From NCBI GenBank assembly GCA_958428235.1, contig CAUAFG010000009.1, positions 1-64,000 of the forward strand: a stretch of 64,000 bases of DNA, written 5' to 3'. The translations under genes were made by a program, and so were the position numbers. Below are positions 52,581 through 60,935 of this stretch, piece by piece. Origin of the DNA: Faeciplasma sp900553675. Lineage in GTDB: Bacteria > Bacillota > Clostridia > Oscillospirales > Ruminococcaceae. The notes below the pieces were generated by a model. The model made no database searches. It saw nothing but the letters and a program-made list of their open reading frames with translations, and was not told the DNA's origin. Each line of letters opens with the position of its first letter. Positions within the stretch are counted from its first letter, which is position 1.

Positions 52581-53645
52581 ATGATAAAGATAATCAAGCG
52601 TTACTCGGTCGTTAGCGCGTTGATCCTGCTCTGCTTTTTCAGCGCTTTTCTGGCTTTGTGCAATGGCTTGCTGTCAACGGCAAAGGCTGCCGACATAATT
52701 ATAACCGAAAATCAATATGCATACACAGAGGAATTTAAAGTGTCAATCCGCGCAACGAAAAACATCACAGCAAAGGAAATATTGCAGATTGCTGACAGCG
52801 CGGATAATTGCAACGTCTACTTGGACACCACCGCAAATTCGTCTATGGCTGTTTATTTTGATGAAATTGCAGGCATATATTCGCCCGATGTTGTTTTAAA
52901 GCAAAACGAGCCGCTTTCGCTTCCGACTTCAGGAAGCATTTCCGTTATTCCAAGAAATGGGATTGTTACTTCGTCCGGAATAAGCGTTGACGAGCTTACT
53001 GTGCACGGAAATAAATTTTGTATAATCGAAAAAATGGATTGTGAAAAATATCCGTTTATTACAAATTCGTTTACTTTGAACGGCGCAGACTATTTCGCTG
53101 CCTTTCCCAATGCGATTGATAATCAAAAGGAAATCATGCTGCTTATCCTATCAAACCGATCCGACGTTACCGAAACGTATTCTTGTATCAAAGACAAGAC
53201 TGCCCAGGTATTGCCCGATGCTATCGTTTCAGGATACAAAACGGATTTTAAAGCCGGCGTATTTCAAGCTGCTGTCACCATGGAAAATGTAGTTTCGGTG
53301 GGCCTGTTTTTATTTGCCTTGATAAACACTATAATTATTTCGTACTACTGGATAACAGTCCGCAGACGAGAGATCGCAATAAGGAAAGCCTTTGGTGCAA
53401 GCAATTTACGCGTGATGGGACTGGTTACGATCGAGCTTTTAAAGCTGATTGGAGCTGCCGCGCTTCTGGCGGCAATCACACAAGCTGTCATCTGGAAAAT
53501 TCACGGCGATGAAATCAGCTTTGCCGATTCGGGAATTATGGCTGTCGGTCTGCTTCTTGCCATCACGGCTGCAATAACAGTGGCTATGATTGTCCCTGTG
53601 AGATATATTCTGCATATTCAGCCGTCGGAAGGGGTGAAGCTTTAA
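52581..53645 (+). CDS. FtsX/MacB-like ABC permease
   Basis: 354 residues from ATG 52581 (AAGGGGGATTAGC). TM1 is SVVSALILLCFFSAFLALCN (~10-30), a ~200-residue extracytoplasmic domain follows, and three C-terminal TM helices (VGLFLFALINTIIISYYWIT; LLKLIGAAALLAAITQAVIW; VGLLLAITAAITVAMIVPV) surround the coupling loop RRREIAIRKAFGASNLRVMG. It ends with HIQPSEGVKL, the standard end of MacB-type permeases. One nt separates it from the next permease. Probably envelope-stress-induced export, under the ECF sigma factor. Confidence 0.88.
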   Translation: MIKIIKRYSVVSALILLCFFSAFLALCNGLLSTAKAADIIITENQYAYTEEFKVSIRATKNITAKEILQIADSADNCNVYLDTTANSSMAVYFDEIAGIYSPDVVLKQNEPLSLPTSGSISVIPRNGIVTSSGISVDELTVHGNKFCIIEKMDCEKYPFITNSFTLNGADYFAAFPNAIDNQKEIMLLILSNRSDVTETYSCIKDKTAQVLPDAIVSGYKTDFKAGVFQAAVTMENVVSVGLFLFALINTIIISYYWITVRRREIAIRKAFGASNLRVMGLVTIELLKLIGAAALLAAITQAVIWKIHGDEISFADSGIMAVGLLLAITAAITVAMIVPVRYILHIQPSEGVKL

Positions 53646-53646
53646 T

Positions 53647-54903
53647 ATGATTGGTGATGTGCTTTCATCTATCAGGCATAATAAGATAAGAACACTTTTG
53701 ATTCTGACATTGAATACGTTGACATTTTTTCTTGCGCTGCTGACGCTTACAAACAGCTTCGCATTTTATACTCAAAGCGCTGATGTGCGCAAGCTGTTCC
53801 GTTATGATATTGATAATACATATCGCGTAGATGCTCTTAAAATTGAAAATGAGGACAATTTAGGCGCAGATTTTGAGGAATTAAAAGCCTTTGTAAATGA
53901 ACAGGAGGATGCTGTCTGCGGAGCGTATGATATAGTCGGAATATACTTTGATGAGCTTACAAACAATCCCGATTTTATCGCGCTGAATAAAAATACTTAC
54001 GCTGGCACGAAATACGAGAGACAGCCGATGACCGTAAAAGTTGTTTACATAGACACGGAAATACTTCAAATCGTAAACTTTGAGCTTACGGAGGATGATT
54101 TTCGACCTATAGAGAAGGAAGGAGAGCTTTATCTTCCGTTGTATGCGGGAACGGATTTTGACGGAATTCTGTCGGTCGGCGATACGCTTACGACATCGAA
54201 CGTGGGGGAGAAATATATCGTTGCGGGTTTTCTTGAAAATAAGAAATGGCTTGATGACAACGACGCTATTACAATGCCACCTGTTTCCTTAAATCATATG
54301 TTTCTTGCGCAGTTTTCCGAGCTGGAAAAACAGCGCAGCGTACAGGATTTGAATATGATACACCATTCAACCGTAGGCAAGATATTTATGAATTGTTCTA
54401 AGAGCGTCGCGGACGAATTCAACGCCCGTGCAGTAGAAAAAGGTATAAAATTCAACGTCTCATCGCTTGCCGATTTTGCGACTCTTTGGAAAACCAATAA
54501 CGAGGAGGTTTTGCGGAAATATTTATTTCTTGCTGTCATTGTTTTGATATGCTCCGCGATTTCTATTGTATCTACGTTATGCGTTAATGTCCTGTTAAAG
54601 AAAAAGGAATACGGCATAAAAATTGCGTTTGGCAGCACAAAAGAAAGAATAATTTTGTCGCTTTGCTTTGAAATGCTTTTCTTGAATATAATTTCTGGGG
54701 CGGCTGCCTTTGGATTAAGCTATCGCAGCTTTGCAGGCAATATAATTCAAAGCTATCGTGATATTTATTTGAGAACTCTTTGCTCAACCTCGCTTGTGTG
54801 CTTGATAGGTTTGATGATGCTTTTGACGATTCTGGTGCTTTTTGTCCCCGTAAAGCTGTTAAAGCGGTATAATCCCGCTGTACTAATCAAGGAGGAAGAA
54901 TAA
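53647..54903 (+). CDS. FtsX-like ABC permease (second subunit)
   Basis: 418 residues. TM1 TLLILTLNTLTFFLALLTLT (~16-36), large extracytoplasmic part to ~residue 280, then three TM helices (YLFLAVIVLICSAISIVSTL; FEMLFLNIISGAAAFGLSY; LVCLIGLMMLLTILVLFVPV). The coupling segment KKKEYGIKIAFGSTKERIIL is equivalent to that of its partner. The stop codon shares one nt with the ATPase start. No strong ribosome binding site of its own except AAGGGGTGAAGC within the preceding gene. Confidence 0.87.
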   Translation: MIGDVLSSIRHNKIRTLLILTLNTLTFFLALLTLTNSFAFYTQSADVRKLFRYDIDNTYRVDALKIENEDNLGADFEELKAFVNEQEDAVCGAYDIVGIYFDELTNNPDFIALNKNTYAGTKYERQPMTVKVVYIDTEILQIVNFELTEDDFRPIEKEGELYLPLYAGTDFDGILSVGDTLTTSNVGEKYIVAGFLENKKWLDDNDAITMPPVSLNHMFLAQFSELEKQRSVQDLNMIHHSTVGKIFMNCSKSVADEFNARAVEKGIKFNVSSLADFATLWKTNNEEVLRKYLFLAVIVLICSAISIVSTLCVNVLLKKKEYGIKIAFGSTKERIILSLCFEMLFLNIISGAAAFGLSYRSFAGNIIQSYRDIYLRTLCSTSLVCLIGLMMLLTILVLFVPVKLLKRYNPAVLIKEEE

Positions 54904-55562
54904 TGATCCGACTAAAAAATATTTCAAAGCAATATACGCTTGGCGACGTTATAACAAATGCGTTAAACGAAATTTCGCTTACAATTGCGGACGGAGAGTT
55001 TGTTGCAATAATGGGAGCTTCCGGTTCGGGAAAAAGCACATTGCTCAACATTATCGGCTGCATGGATACACCATCCGGCGGAGAATATTTTCTCGATGAC
55101 AGAAAAGTATCGGAGTTAAATTCCCGCGAATTATCAAGTATACGAAATGCTAAGATTTCGTTTGTATTTCAGAACTTTGCTCTGATGGAAAAGTATTCAG
55201 CATACGAAAACATAGAGCTGCCGCTTGTCAACAGACGCGTCTCCGCCAATGAACGCCGACATACCGTCGAAGAAGCGGCGGCTCGGCTTGGGATAACAGA
55301 GCAGCTTTGCAAATTGCCAAAACAAATGTCCGGCGGTCAGCAGCAGAGAGTTGCGCTTGCTCGCGCATTGGCAAGCGGCGCGGATATAATTCTTGCTGAT
55401 GAGCCTACCGGTGCGCTTGATAAGAAAACAGGCATTGAACTTATGGAAATATTCAAAGAGCTGAACAGAGATGGAAAAACGATTATTATTGTTACGCACG
55501 ACCCCAATGTTGCGGAGTACGCGGATAGAGTTATTACAATTTCGGACGGGAGGATAATCTGA
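54903..55562 (+). CDS. ABC transporter ATP-binding protein (MacB/LolD type)
   Basis: 219 residues, full family length. Walker A MGASGSGKSTLLNIIGC, Q-loop VFQNFALMEKY, signature MSGGQQQRVALARALASG, Walker B IILADEPTGALDK, H-loop VTHDPNVA. AAGGAGGAAGAATA precedes the ATG, which overlaps the permease stop by one nt. Together with the two permeases and the lipoprotein it forms an exporter-like complex expressed from the sigma/anti-sigma operon. Confidence 0.93.
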   Translation: MIRLKNISKQYTLGDVITNALNEISLTIADGEFVAIMGASGSGKSTLLNIIGCMDTPSGGEYFLDDRKVSELNSRELSSIRNAKISFVFQNFALMEKYSAYENIELPLVNRRVSANERRHTVEEAAARLGITEQLCKLPKQMSGGQQQRVALARALASGADIILADEPTGALDKKTGIELMEIFKELNRDGKTIIIVTHDPNVAEYADRVITISDGRII

Positions 55563-55960
55563 TGAGAAGATTTTTTGTTATAATATGTGTTTTACTTGTA
55601 ATTTGCTTTTTACTTTCGGCGTGCAGCTCTTCGGAAGAACCGTTTTTGATGGAATCGCGCGAACGCAATTTCCTTAAAAGCGAATTTGACGAAAACTATT
55701 CTCACTATGAGGACAAGCTTAACATTGATAAGAAGGCGAAAACGATTTCCGTGAGCGGCAATGTGACATCGGGCATTATCGAGCTTAAAATCATAGAAAA
55801 AGATAAAGACGGAAACAGCATACAAACCTATGAATTTACGATAACGGATACATTGAACGAAACGATAGAGCTCAAGAAAAATTGCTCGAATAACTGGGTG
55901 GTGCTATCGGATTTTGACGAAAACACCGAGGGCGGTTTTAAAGTGGAAGTCTTCGGGTGA
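55562..55960 (+). CDS. Small lipoprotein of the ABC operon
   Basis: 132 residues. A lipoprotein signal with lipobox LLSACSSSEE (Cys ~21) anchors it outside the membrane. The rest is a short beta-rich domain (KTISVSGNVTSGIIELKIIE; SIQTYEFTITDTLNETIEL). Its ATG overlaps the ATPase stop (TGATG). Last gene of the operon; probably an accessory subunit. Its final 48 bp recur at 56579-56626. Confidence 0.8.
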   Translation: MRRFFVIICVLLVICFLLSACSSSEEPFLMESRERNFLKSEFDENYSHYEDKLNIDKKAKTISVSGNVTSGIIELKIIEKDKDGNSIQTYEFTITDTLNETIELKKNCSNNWVVLSDFDENTEGGFKVEVFG

Positions 55961-55966
55961 ATGTTA
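55919..55966 (+). repeat. 48-bp direct repeat, copy 1
   Basis: The last 14 codons plus stop of the lipoprotein gene (ENTEGGFKVEVFG) recur at 56579-56626 with two mismatches. A fragment of the terminal-repeat family (AAATTAGTATTA) follows at about 55985-55996. Confidence 0.75.
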
Positions 55967-56162
55967 AATTGCACTATTTAGGCGGAAATTAGTATTATAC
56001 ATTTTCTAACTCTGATTCACTTCCGAGCTTTTCAGAATATCAATCATAACGGCGCATACTCCTTGCATCCGAAGCCGGACAGCACGCCGAATACCATGGA
56101 AATATAACCATGACGGAACCGTGGTAATCGCTGATTGCCAAAAAAGTTCCCTTTCAAAGCTC

Positions 56163-56215
56163 TTGACAACTCCGGTTCAATGTGCTAATATATATTCCAG
56201 TTAGCCACGGCTAAT
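56163..56215 (+). promoter_or_regulatory. Promoter with GTTAGC-N4-GCTAAT operator
   Basis: TTGACA (56163-56168), 17 nt, TAATAT (56186-56191), operator GTTAGCCACGGCTAAT (56200-56215). Same layout and box as at 46.5 kb, implying a shared repressor. It drives the HMA gene. Confidence 0.7.
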
Positions 56216-56320
56216 TAACGCTTGCGGCTTTCCCAGAAAATGTAGTTATCGTGAGCTAGTCATTATGACGCGCACATCAGCGTTCTGGGATATCCCGAAA
56301 TAATTAACGGAGGAACAGCA

Positions 56321-56620
56321 ATGATAAAGATAACGATAGATGTTGAAGGCATGGCGTGTGGAATGTGCGAGGCTCACATCAACGACGCTGTTAGGCAGAA
56401 TTTCCCGGTGACAAAGGTCACATCATCCCACAGCAAGGGGATAACCGAAATTATCGCCCATGATATGCTCGACGAGGAAAGGCTGAAATCGGTGATAACC
56501 GCAACAGGGTATACCGAAAAGGCATACGCACCGAACCGTATGAGAAAAATGGCTTTTCGCTGTTTCATAGAAAGTAAGGAAAACATCGAGGGCGGTTTTA
56601 AAGCGGAAGTCTTCGGGTGA
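56321..56620 (+). CDS. Heavy-metal-associated (HMA) domain protein, C-terminus replaced
   Basis: 99 residues. The HMA ferredoxin-like fold with metal-binding GMACGMCEAHINDAVRQNF occupies 1-70 and ends near KSVITATGYTEKAYAP. The last ~15 residues (SKENIEGGFKAEVFG) are encoded by the second copy of a 48-bp repeat taken from the lipoprotein gene, so the natural tail was replaced by recombination. CGGAGGAACAGCA is a strong ribosome binding site. Such stand-alone HMA proteins accompany metal transport genes and would be controlled here by the GTTAGC operator. Confidence 0.8.
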   Translation: MIKITIDVEGMACGMCEAHINDAVRQNFPVTKVTSSHSKGITEIIAHDMLDEERLKSVITATGYTEKAYAPNRMRKMAFRCFIESKENIEGGFKAEVFG

Positions 56621-56626
56621 ATGTTA
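56579..56626 (+). repeat. 48-bp direct repeat, copy 2
   Basis: See the copy at 55919-55966. It forms the 3' end of the HMA gene. Confidence 0.75.
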
Positions 56627-56709
56627 TATTCACTATGGTTTTGAATTAGTCATTTTTCGGGGTTTTAACACGGTTTTGTGATGGAGAATGAGTTTTGCTC
56701 ATGGCAAAT

Positions 56710-56775
56710 ATAACAGACAAATAAACGGGCAACGGTATCATAGGGATACTCGTTGCCCATTTATTTGTCTGTTAT
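56710..56775. terminator. Very long inverted repeat between convergent genes
   Basis: Arms 56710-56734 and 56751-56775 pair over about 24 of 25 positions (ATAACAGACAAATAAA / TTTATTTGTCTGTTAT outer, GGGCAACG / CGTTGCCC inner), with GTATC/GATAC extending toward the loop. It separates the HMA gene and the TetR gene and overlaps the TetR stop codon. Confidence 0.8.
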
Positions 56776-57335
56776 AATATCGGCTCAATGACAGAGCGGA
56801 AATAGTGGTCTAATTCTTCAGGCGTATGTTTTTCCCTGCCTTTTAACCACCATAAAACCATTTCAACAAAGCTGCCTGAAATGTGATTGACGAGAAAATC
56901 TTGCGGCAAATCTTGATTTTTCATACGACTGTGATTAACAAATTGCGTTTGTATCAATTCATTTAAGCTGTCCTTAAAATAACGCAAAAAAATCTCGCTG
57001 CTTTCACAAGAGAGCAATCCCAAAATATTATTGTCGTTTTCCTGCAAATGCTGTAAAAGGTAGCAAAAAACAGATTGTGGGGTTTCGCCCTTTGAATATA
57101 GACCGTGTGTATGAGTTTTATCTATAGCACTGTCTATGATATGTCCGAATAACTCCTTACATATGGCTTTCAATAATTCGTCTTTTGTTTCAAAGTGCGC
57201 ATAAAAGGTGCTTCTGCCGATATTCGCTTCGTCAAGTATTTCCTGTACGGTTATTTTCTCATAACGTTTCGTTTCAAGTAGTTTTACGAAAGCCGAAAAG
57301 ATGGCTTGTCTTGTCTTTATTTGCCGTCTGTCCAT
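56772..57335 (-). CDS. TetR-family regulator next to P1B ATPase
   Basis: 187 residues from ATG 57335 (GAAAGGATGTATT). The HTH is RYEKITVQEILDEANIGRST then FYAHFETKDELLKAICKEL, typical of TetR/AcrR. The C-terminal domain is the helical ligand-binding bundle (FLVNHISGSFVEMVLWWLKG). Divergent from the truncated P1B ATPase, with a palindrome ACTCTC-CGA-GAGAGT between them; likely its repressor. Intact. Confidence 0.87.
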   Translation of the reverse strand: MDRRQIKTRQAIFSAFVKLLETKRYEKITVQEILDEANIGRSTFYAHFETKDELLKAICKELFGHIIDSAIDKTHTHGLYSKGETPQSVFCYLLQHLQENDNNILGLLSCESSEIFLRYFKDSLNELIQTQFVNHSRMKNQDLPQDFLVNHISGSFVEMVLWWLKGREKHTPEELDHYFRSVIEPIL

Positions 57336-57472
57336 AATACATCCTTTCCGAACAGTTTTAGTGTTTTGTACGATAACATACAAAGTGACTGATTTGATTG
57401 TTGATATGAAAAGCAAAATTCAATATACTAAATGCAGAACAACTTGTTTTGTATCAAATACATTGTATTATA

Positions 57473-57487
57473 ACTCTCCGAGAGAGT
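57473..57487. promoter_or_regulatory. Palindromic operator between TetR and P1B ATPase genes
   Basis: ACTCTC-CGA-GAGAGT, perfect 6-bp arms, ~45 nt ahead of the GGAGG of the ATPase gene, with TTGTATTATAAC as a possible -10 region just before it. Confidence 0.5.
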
Positions 57488-57555
57488 CAATGATATGAAT
57501 TTTGGAGGTTTTGGATTATGATTAAAAAATCAATGATTTTCTTGCAGGCATTCCT

Positions 57556-59184
57556 ATGACGATTGTGGGCGATTTATTTGCCGCAGGCGAGGTTGCTTTT
57601 ATTATGGCAATCGGAGCGATTTTAGAAGAAAAAACGACCGAAAGAGCAAAGAAAGGCTTGAAAAAACTTATCAGCCTTACACCACAGCAAGGACGTAGGA
57701 TTTTAAATGGCAAGGAAGAAATGATTGCCGCAGAAGATATTAAGATGAATGATATTCTGCGCGTTCTTCCTGGCGAAACCATTCCCGTTGACGGAGATAT
57801 TATAGAGGGTACGACCTCAGTTGACCAGTCCATTATGACAGGGGAATCTTTACCTGTTGATAAAACTGTTGGGGATAGCGTTTTCTGCGGCACAATAAAT
57901 CGTTTTGGAACGATAGATATTCGTGCTTCAAAACTGGGTGAGGATTGTTCTTTGCAGAAACTCATTCGTATGGTAGAAGAAGCAGAAAACAAAAAAGCAC
58001 CGATGGCTCGTATTGCGGATAAAGCGGCGAGTTGGCTTGTGCCTGTTGCGTTGTTAATTGCAGTCATCGCATTCATTGTAACCAAAGACATTGTTCGTGC
58101 GGTTACTGTTCTCGTCGTATTTTGCCCCTGTGCGTTGGTACTTGCTACGCCTACGGCGATTATGGCAGCAATTGGGCAGGCAACAAAGCACGGAGTAATT
58201 ATCAAATCGGGTGAAGCCTTAGAGCGAATGGGTAAAGTTGATACCGTTGCCTTTGATAAGACCGGTACACTTACAAACGGAAATCTTGTAGTAAAAGACG
58301 TTTATCCATTTGAGAATGATATAGATAAATCCCTGCTTCTGCGCCTTACCGCTTCTGCCGAAAGTTACTCGGAACACCCTCTTGCAAAAGCCATTATCGC
58401 CTATGCCAAAGAGGAAAATGTCAAATTGTTTGAGGTTGAAGATTTTTACATGGTTCCAGGCAAGGGAATTTCAGCGGTAATTCGTGGAGAAAAATTGTTC
58501 TGCGGCAATGCAGCGTTTCTAAAAGAACAAAAAATAGAAATTAGCAGTATGGCAGAGCAGATACTTGAACAATTCAGAAGCGAGGGAAAAGCGGTTATTC
58601 TTGTAGTTGACACAGAAAAACTTATTGGGGCTGTAACGCTCTCTGATGCGCTGCGTGATACATCAGCAGATATGATTGAAAGTTTGCGTAAAATCGGAAC
58701 ACACGCTGTATTGCTTACAGGCGACCATAAACAGACTGCTGAATATTTTGCAAAACAAGTCGGCATTACTGATGTTCATGCAGGACTTTTGCCAGAGCAG
58801 AAAGTATCTGAAATTGCGGCATTGCAAAAAGCAGGCAAAACGGTTTGTATGATTGGTGACGGAGTGAACGACGCACCGGCGCTTAAAACCGCTGATGTCA
58901 GCGTTGCAATGGGGGCGATGGGAAGTGACATAGCTGTAGAAGCGGCAGATATTGCCCTGATGAGTGATGATATAGCCAGGATACCGTACTTAAAGCGATT
59001 GTCAAATGCCTGTGTAAAGACAATTAAGTTTAGTATTTCGCTTTCTCTGTTCATTAACTTTGTTGCGATTACGTTGTCGGTTTTAGGACTGCTTACACCA
59101 ACTACGGGAGCATTGGTACATAACTGCGGTTCTTGCCTTGTGGTATTAATTGTGGCACTTTTATATGATAGGAAATTTGAGTAA
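57556..59184 (+). CDS. Heavy-metal P1B-type ATPase, N-terminally truncated
   Basis: 542 residues from ATG 57556. The phosphorylation motif AFDKTGTLTNG, the metal-coordinating VFCPCALVLATPTA (CPC), GEALERMG, TAESYSEHPLAK (HP locus) and GDGVNDAPALK are intact, ending HNCGSCLVVLIVALLYDRK. The expected ~150 N-terminal residues (HMA domain and first TM pair) are missing. A good ribosome binding site GGAGG lies at 57504-57508 before ATG 57519, which opens MIKKSM and then hits a stop, as if a deletion joined the true start to an internal NDFLAGIPMTIVGD. Substrate class would be Cu, Zn or Cd; activity is doubtful. Confidence 0.8.
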   Translation: MTIVGDLFAAGEVAFIMAIGAILEEKTTERAKKGLKKLISLTPQQGRRILNGKEEMIAAEDIKMNDILRVLPGETIPVDGDIIEGTTSVDQSIMTGESLPVDKTVGDSVFCGTINRFGTIDIRASKLGEDCSLQKLIRMVEEAENKKAPMARIADKAASWLVPVALLIAVIAFIVTKDIVRAVTVLVVFCPCALVLATPTAIMAAIGQATKHGVIIKSGEALERMGKVDTVAFDKTGTLTNGNLVVKDVYPFENDIDKSLLLRLTASAESYSEHPLAKAIIAYAKEENVKLFEVEDFYMVPGKGISAVIRGEKLFCGNAAFLKEQKIEISSMAEQILEQFRSEGKAVILVVDTEKLIGAVTLSDALRDTSADMIESLRKIGTHAVLLTGDHKQTAEYFAKQVGITDVHAGLLPEQKVSEIAALQKAGKTVCMIGDGVNDAPALKTADVSVAMGAMGSDIAVEAADIALMSDDIARIPYLKRLSNACVKTIKFSISLSLFINFVAITLSVLGLLTPTTGALVHNCGSCLVVLIVALLYDRKFE

Positions 59185-59413
59185 ATTATTCTCGGCTTTG
59201 TCTGCCCTACTTCTGTTTTGTTGATTTTTTATTTTGCAGACAAGGCTGGTTTGACTATATATGATTGGGCAATTTTCAGCGGGAAATATACGATGCAATC
59301 GTATTTTAGCCAAGACGAGAAATGATAACCGTGCAAAAGCGTATTATTGGAGATGCCTTAATCGATCTTTATTCTTTAGCACACCGTTTAGCAGGTTAAA
59401 TCTGCATGACGCA

Positions 59414-59956
59414 CTAAAACACCCTATCCTTATCCAGTATATTCAAAGCAATCGCCGCCACATCCTTGGGAGACATTGGTGTTTCCTCCATGATCCATTG
59501 CCGCGCAAGAAAATATGCTCCGCCTGCCAGATAGGAGGAAAGCAGCTTTGCGCTGTTTTCGTCTAAGTTTTCAAATGCTTTTGTCATTTTTAATCCGGGA
59601 AAGTTGGTGCAGATCCGTGTGAAAATATTCGTCCAATCAGTGTCCGAATTGTACCGGAAAAAGAGCTTGACAAGCTTGGAACGCTCCGACAAGCAGACAA
59701 AAAGGCGCTCGATATCGCTTACTGTCAAGGGCTTTTGGAAATGGTCGAAGGTCTCTTCAAAAAAATCATTCTGCATTTCCGTCAGAACGTCCTTCGGCAA
59801 TTCGTAATATCGGTAAAATGTCGTTCGGTTTATACCCGCCTCCTGACACAGCTCCGTGATGTTGATTTTTTCCAAAGGCTTTTTATCAAGCAGCCGCATA
59901 AGTCACTCTTTAACCATTCTTTTTGTGACTGCAACCCTTTGATTCAGTTCTGTCAT
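59414..59956 (-). pseudogene. TetR-family regulator with early nonsense codon
   Basis: From ATG 59956 (GAGGTGCTATATC) the frame reads 17 codons (MTELNQRVAVTKRMVKE) and meets TGA at 59905-59903, then continues as MRLLDKKPLEKINITELCQE and AGINRTTFYRYYE, a TetR HTH, to the stop at 59414. The codon replaced is inside helix 1. Reinitiation at ATG 59899 would give 161 residues with most of the HTH. Divergent from the 60156 gene, with a perfect palindrome in that promoter, so it is or was its repressor. A short gene-free gap (59185-59413) precedes it. Confidence 0.7.
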
Positions 59957-60042
59957 GATATAGCACCTCAAATTTTTTCGCTGATAATGCAACATTTACG
60001 GCGAGATTGTTGTATTCGCAACGTTTCTAATTAAACTGGATG

Positions 60043-60072
60043 TTGCAAAAGCTACAACTGTTGTAGTATAAT
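60043..60072 (+). promoter_or_regulatory. Promoter with embedded TetR-type operator
   Basis: TTGCAA (60043-60048), 18-nt spacer, TATAAT (60067-60072). The spacer is filled by the perfect palindrome CTACAAC-T-GTTGTAG (60052-60066), the classic position for a TetR repressor. Confidence 0.75.
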
Positions 60073-60155
60073 TATATTATAGGTGCTTCTTGATTGTCAA
60101 GAGCGAAAACGCAGCCGGAGCAAAAGTGCATAAGCTAAAGCTTGGAGGATATATA

Positions 60156-60902
60156 ATGAATGTTGTAGAAATAGTATTCAGCCCGACCGGCGGAACAGAG
60201 AGGGCTGCCGATATTATCGCCAAAACGTGGAGCGAAAACGCGGTTAAAATCGACCTGAGCAATCCTAAAGCCGACTTTGCCAAATGTGAAATCAAAAAAG
60301 AGGATATGGTTTTGATTGCCATGCCCTCCTTCGGCGGACGTGCTCCTGCCATGGCGATTTCGCGGCTGAGGCAGATTGCTGGCAATGGCGCAAAGTGTAC
60401 CCTTGTGTGCGTATACGGAAACCGGGCTTATGAGGATACCCTTGCAGAGATGGAGGATGCCGCAAATGAAAGCGGTTTCAGAGTTATTGCGGCAATTGCC
60501 GCAGTAGCGGAGCACTCTATCATTTCCAAATATGCTGCGGGCAGACCTGATTCGTCTGATGAAGTACAGCTGGCAGACTTTGCCCGCCGTATCTTGCCAA
60601 AGGATGGGAAAGCTGCATCCATCCCCGGAAGCCGCCCTTGCAAAAAGAGCGGCGGCGGTGGTCTGGTTCCAAAAGCGGTTAAGGATTGCGTAAAGTGCGG
60701 GCTGTGTGCAAGAGAATGCCCGGTGCGGGCAATCGATCCCGGAACCTTGACGGCAGATTCTAAAAAGTGCATTTCCTGTATGCGCTGTGTCAAGAGGTGC
60801 CCGCACGGCGCAAGAAAAGTCAACGGCGCGATGGTGGCGGCAGCGGCGCTGGCAATCAAAAAAGCTTGCTCCGTCAGGAAGGAAAACGAGCTGTTTCTGT
60901 GA
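60156..60902 (+). CDS. Flavodoxin-like/4Fe-4S ferredoxin fusion (EFR1 family)
   Basis: 248 residues from ATG 60156 (TGGAGGATATATA). The N-terminal ~150 residues form a flavodoxin-like fold with the FMN phosphate loop FSPTGGTERAA and MPSFGGRAPAMA. The C-terminus has two 4Fe-4S clusters: CVKCGLCARECPVRAI and CISCMRCVKRCPHGAR. This matches the EFR1 ferredoxin/flavodoxin family of anaerobes, an electron carrier or reductase in the cytoplasm. First gene of a run with patatin and DegV genes, under the TetR-type operator. Confidence 0.9.
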   Translation: MNVVEIVFSPTGGTERAADIIAKTWSENAVKIDLSNPKADFAKCEIKKEDMVLIAMPSFGGRAPAMAISRLRQIAGNGAKCTLVCVYGNRAYEDTLAEMEDAANESGFRVIAAIAAVAEHSIISKYAAGRPDSSDEVQLADFARRILPKDGKAASIPGSRPCKKSGGGGLVPKAVKDCVKCGLCARECPVRAIDPGTLTADSKKCISCMRCVKRCPHGARKVNGAMVAAAALAIKKACSVRKENELFL

Positions 60903-60935
60903 CTGGAACAGCTTGGGCAGGAGATGAAAATATCT

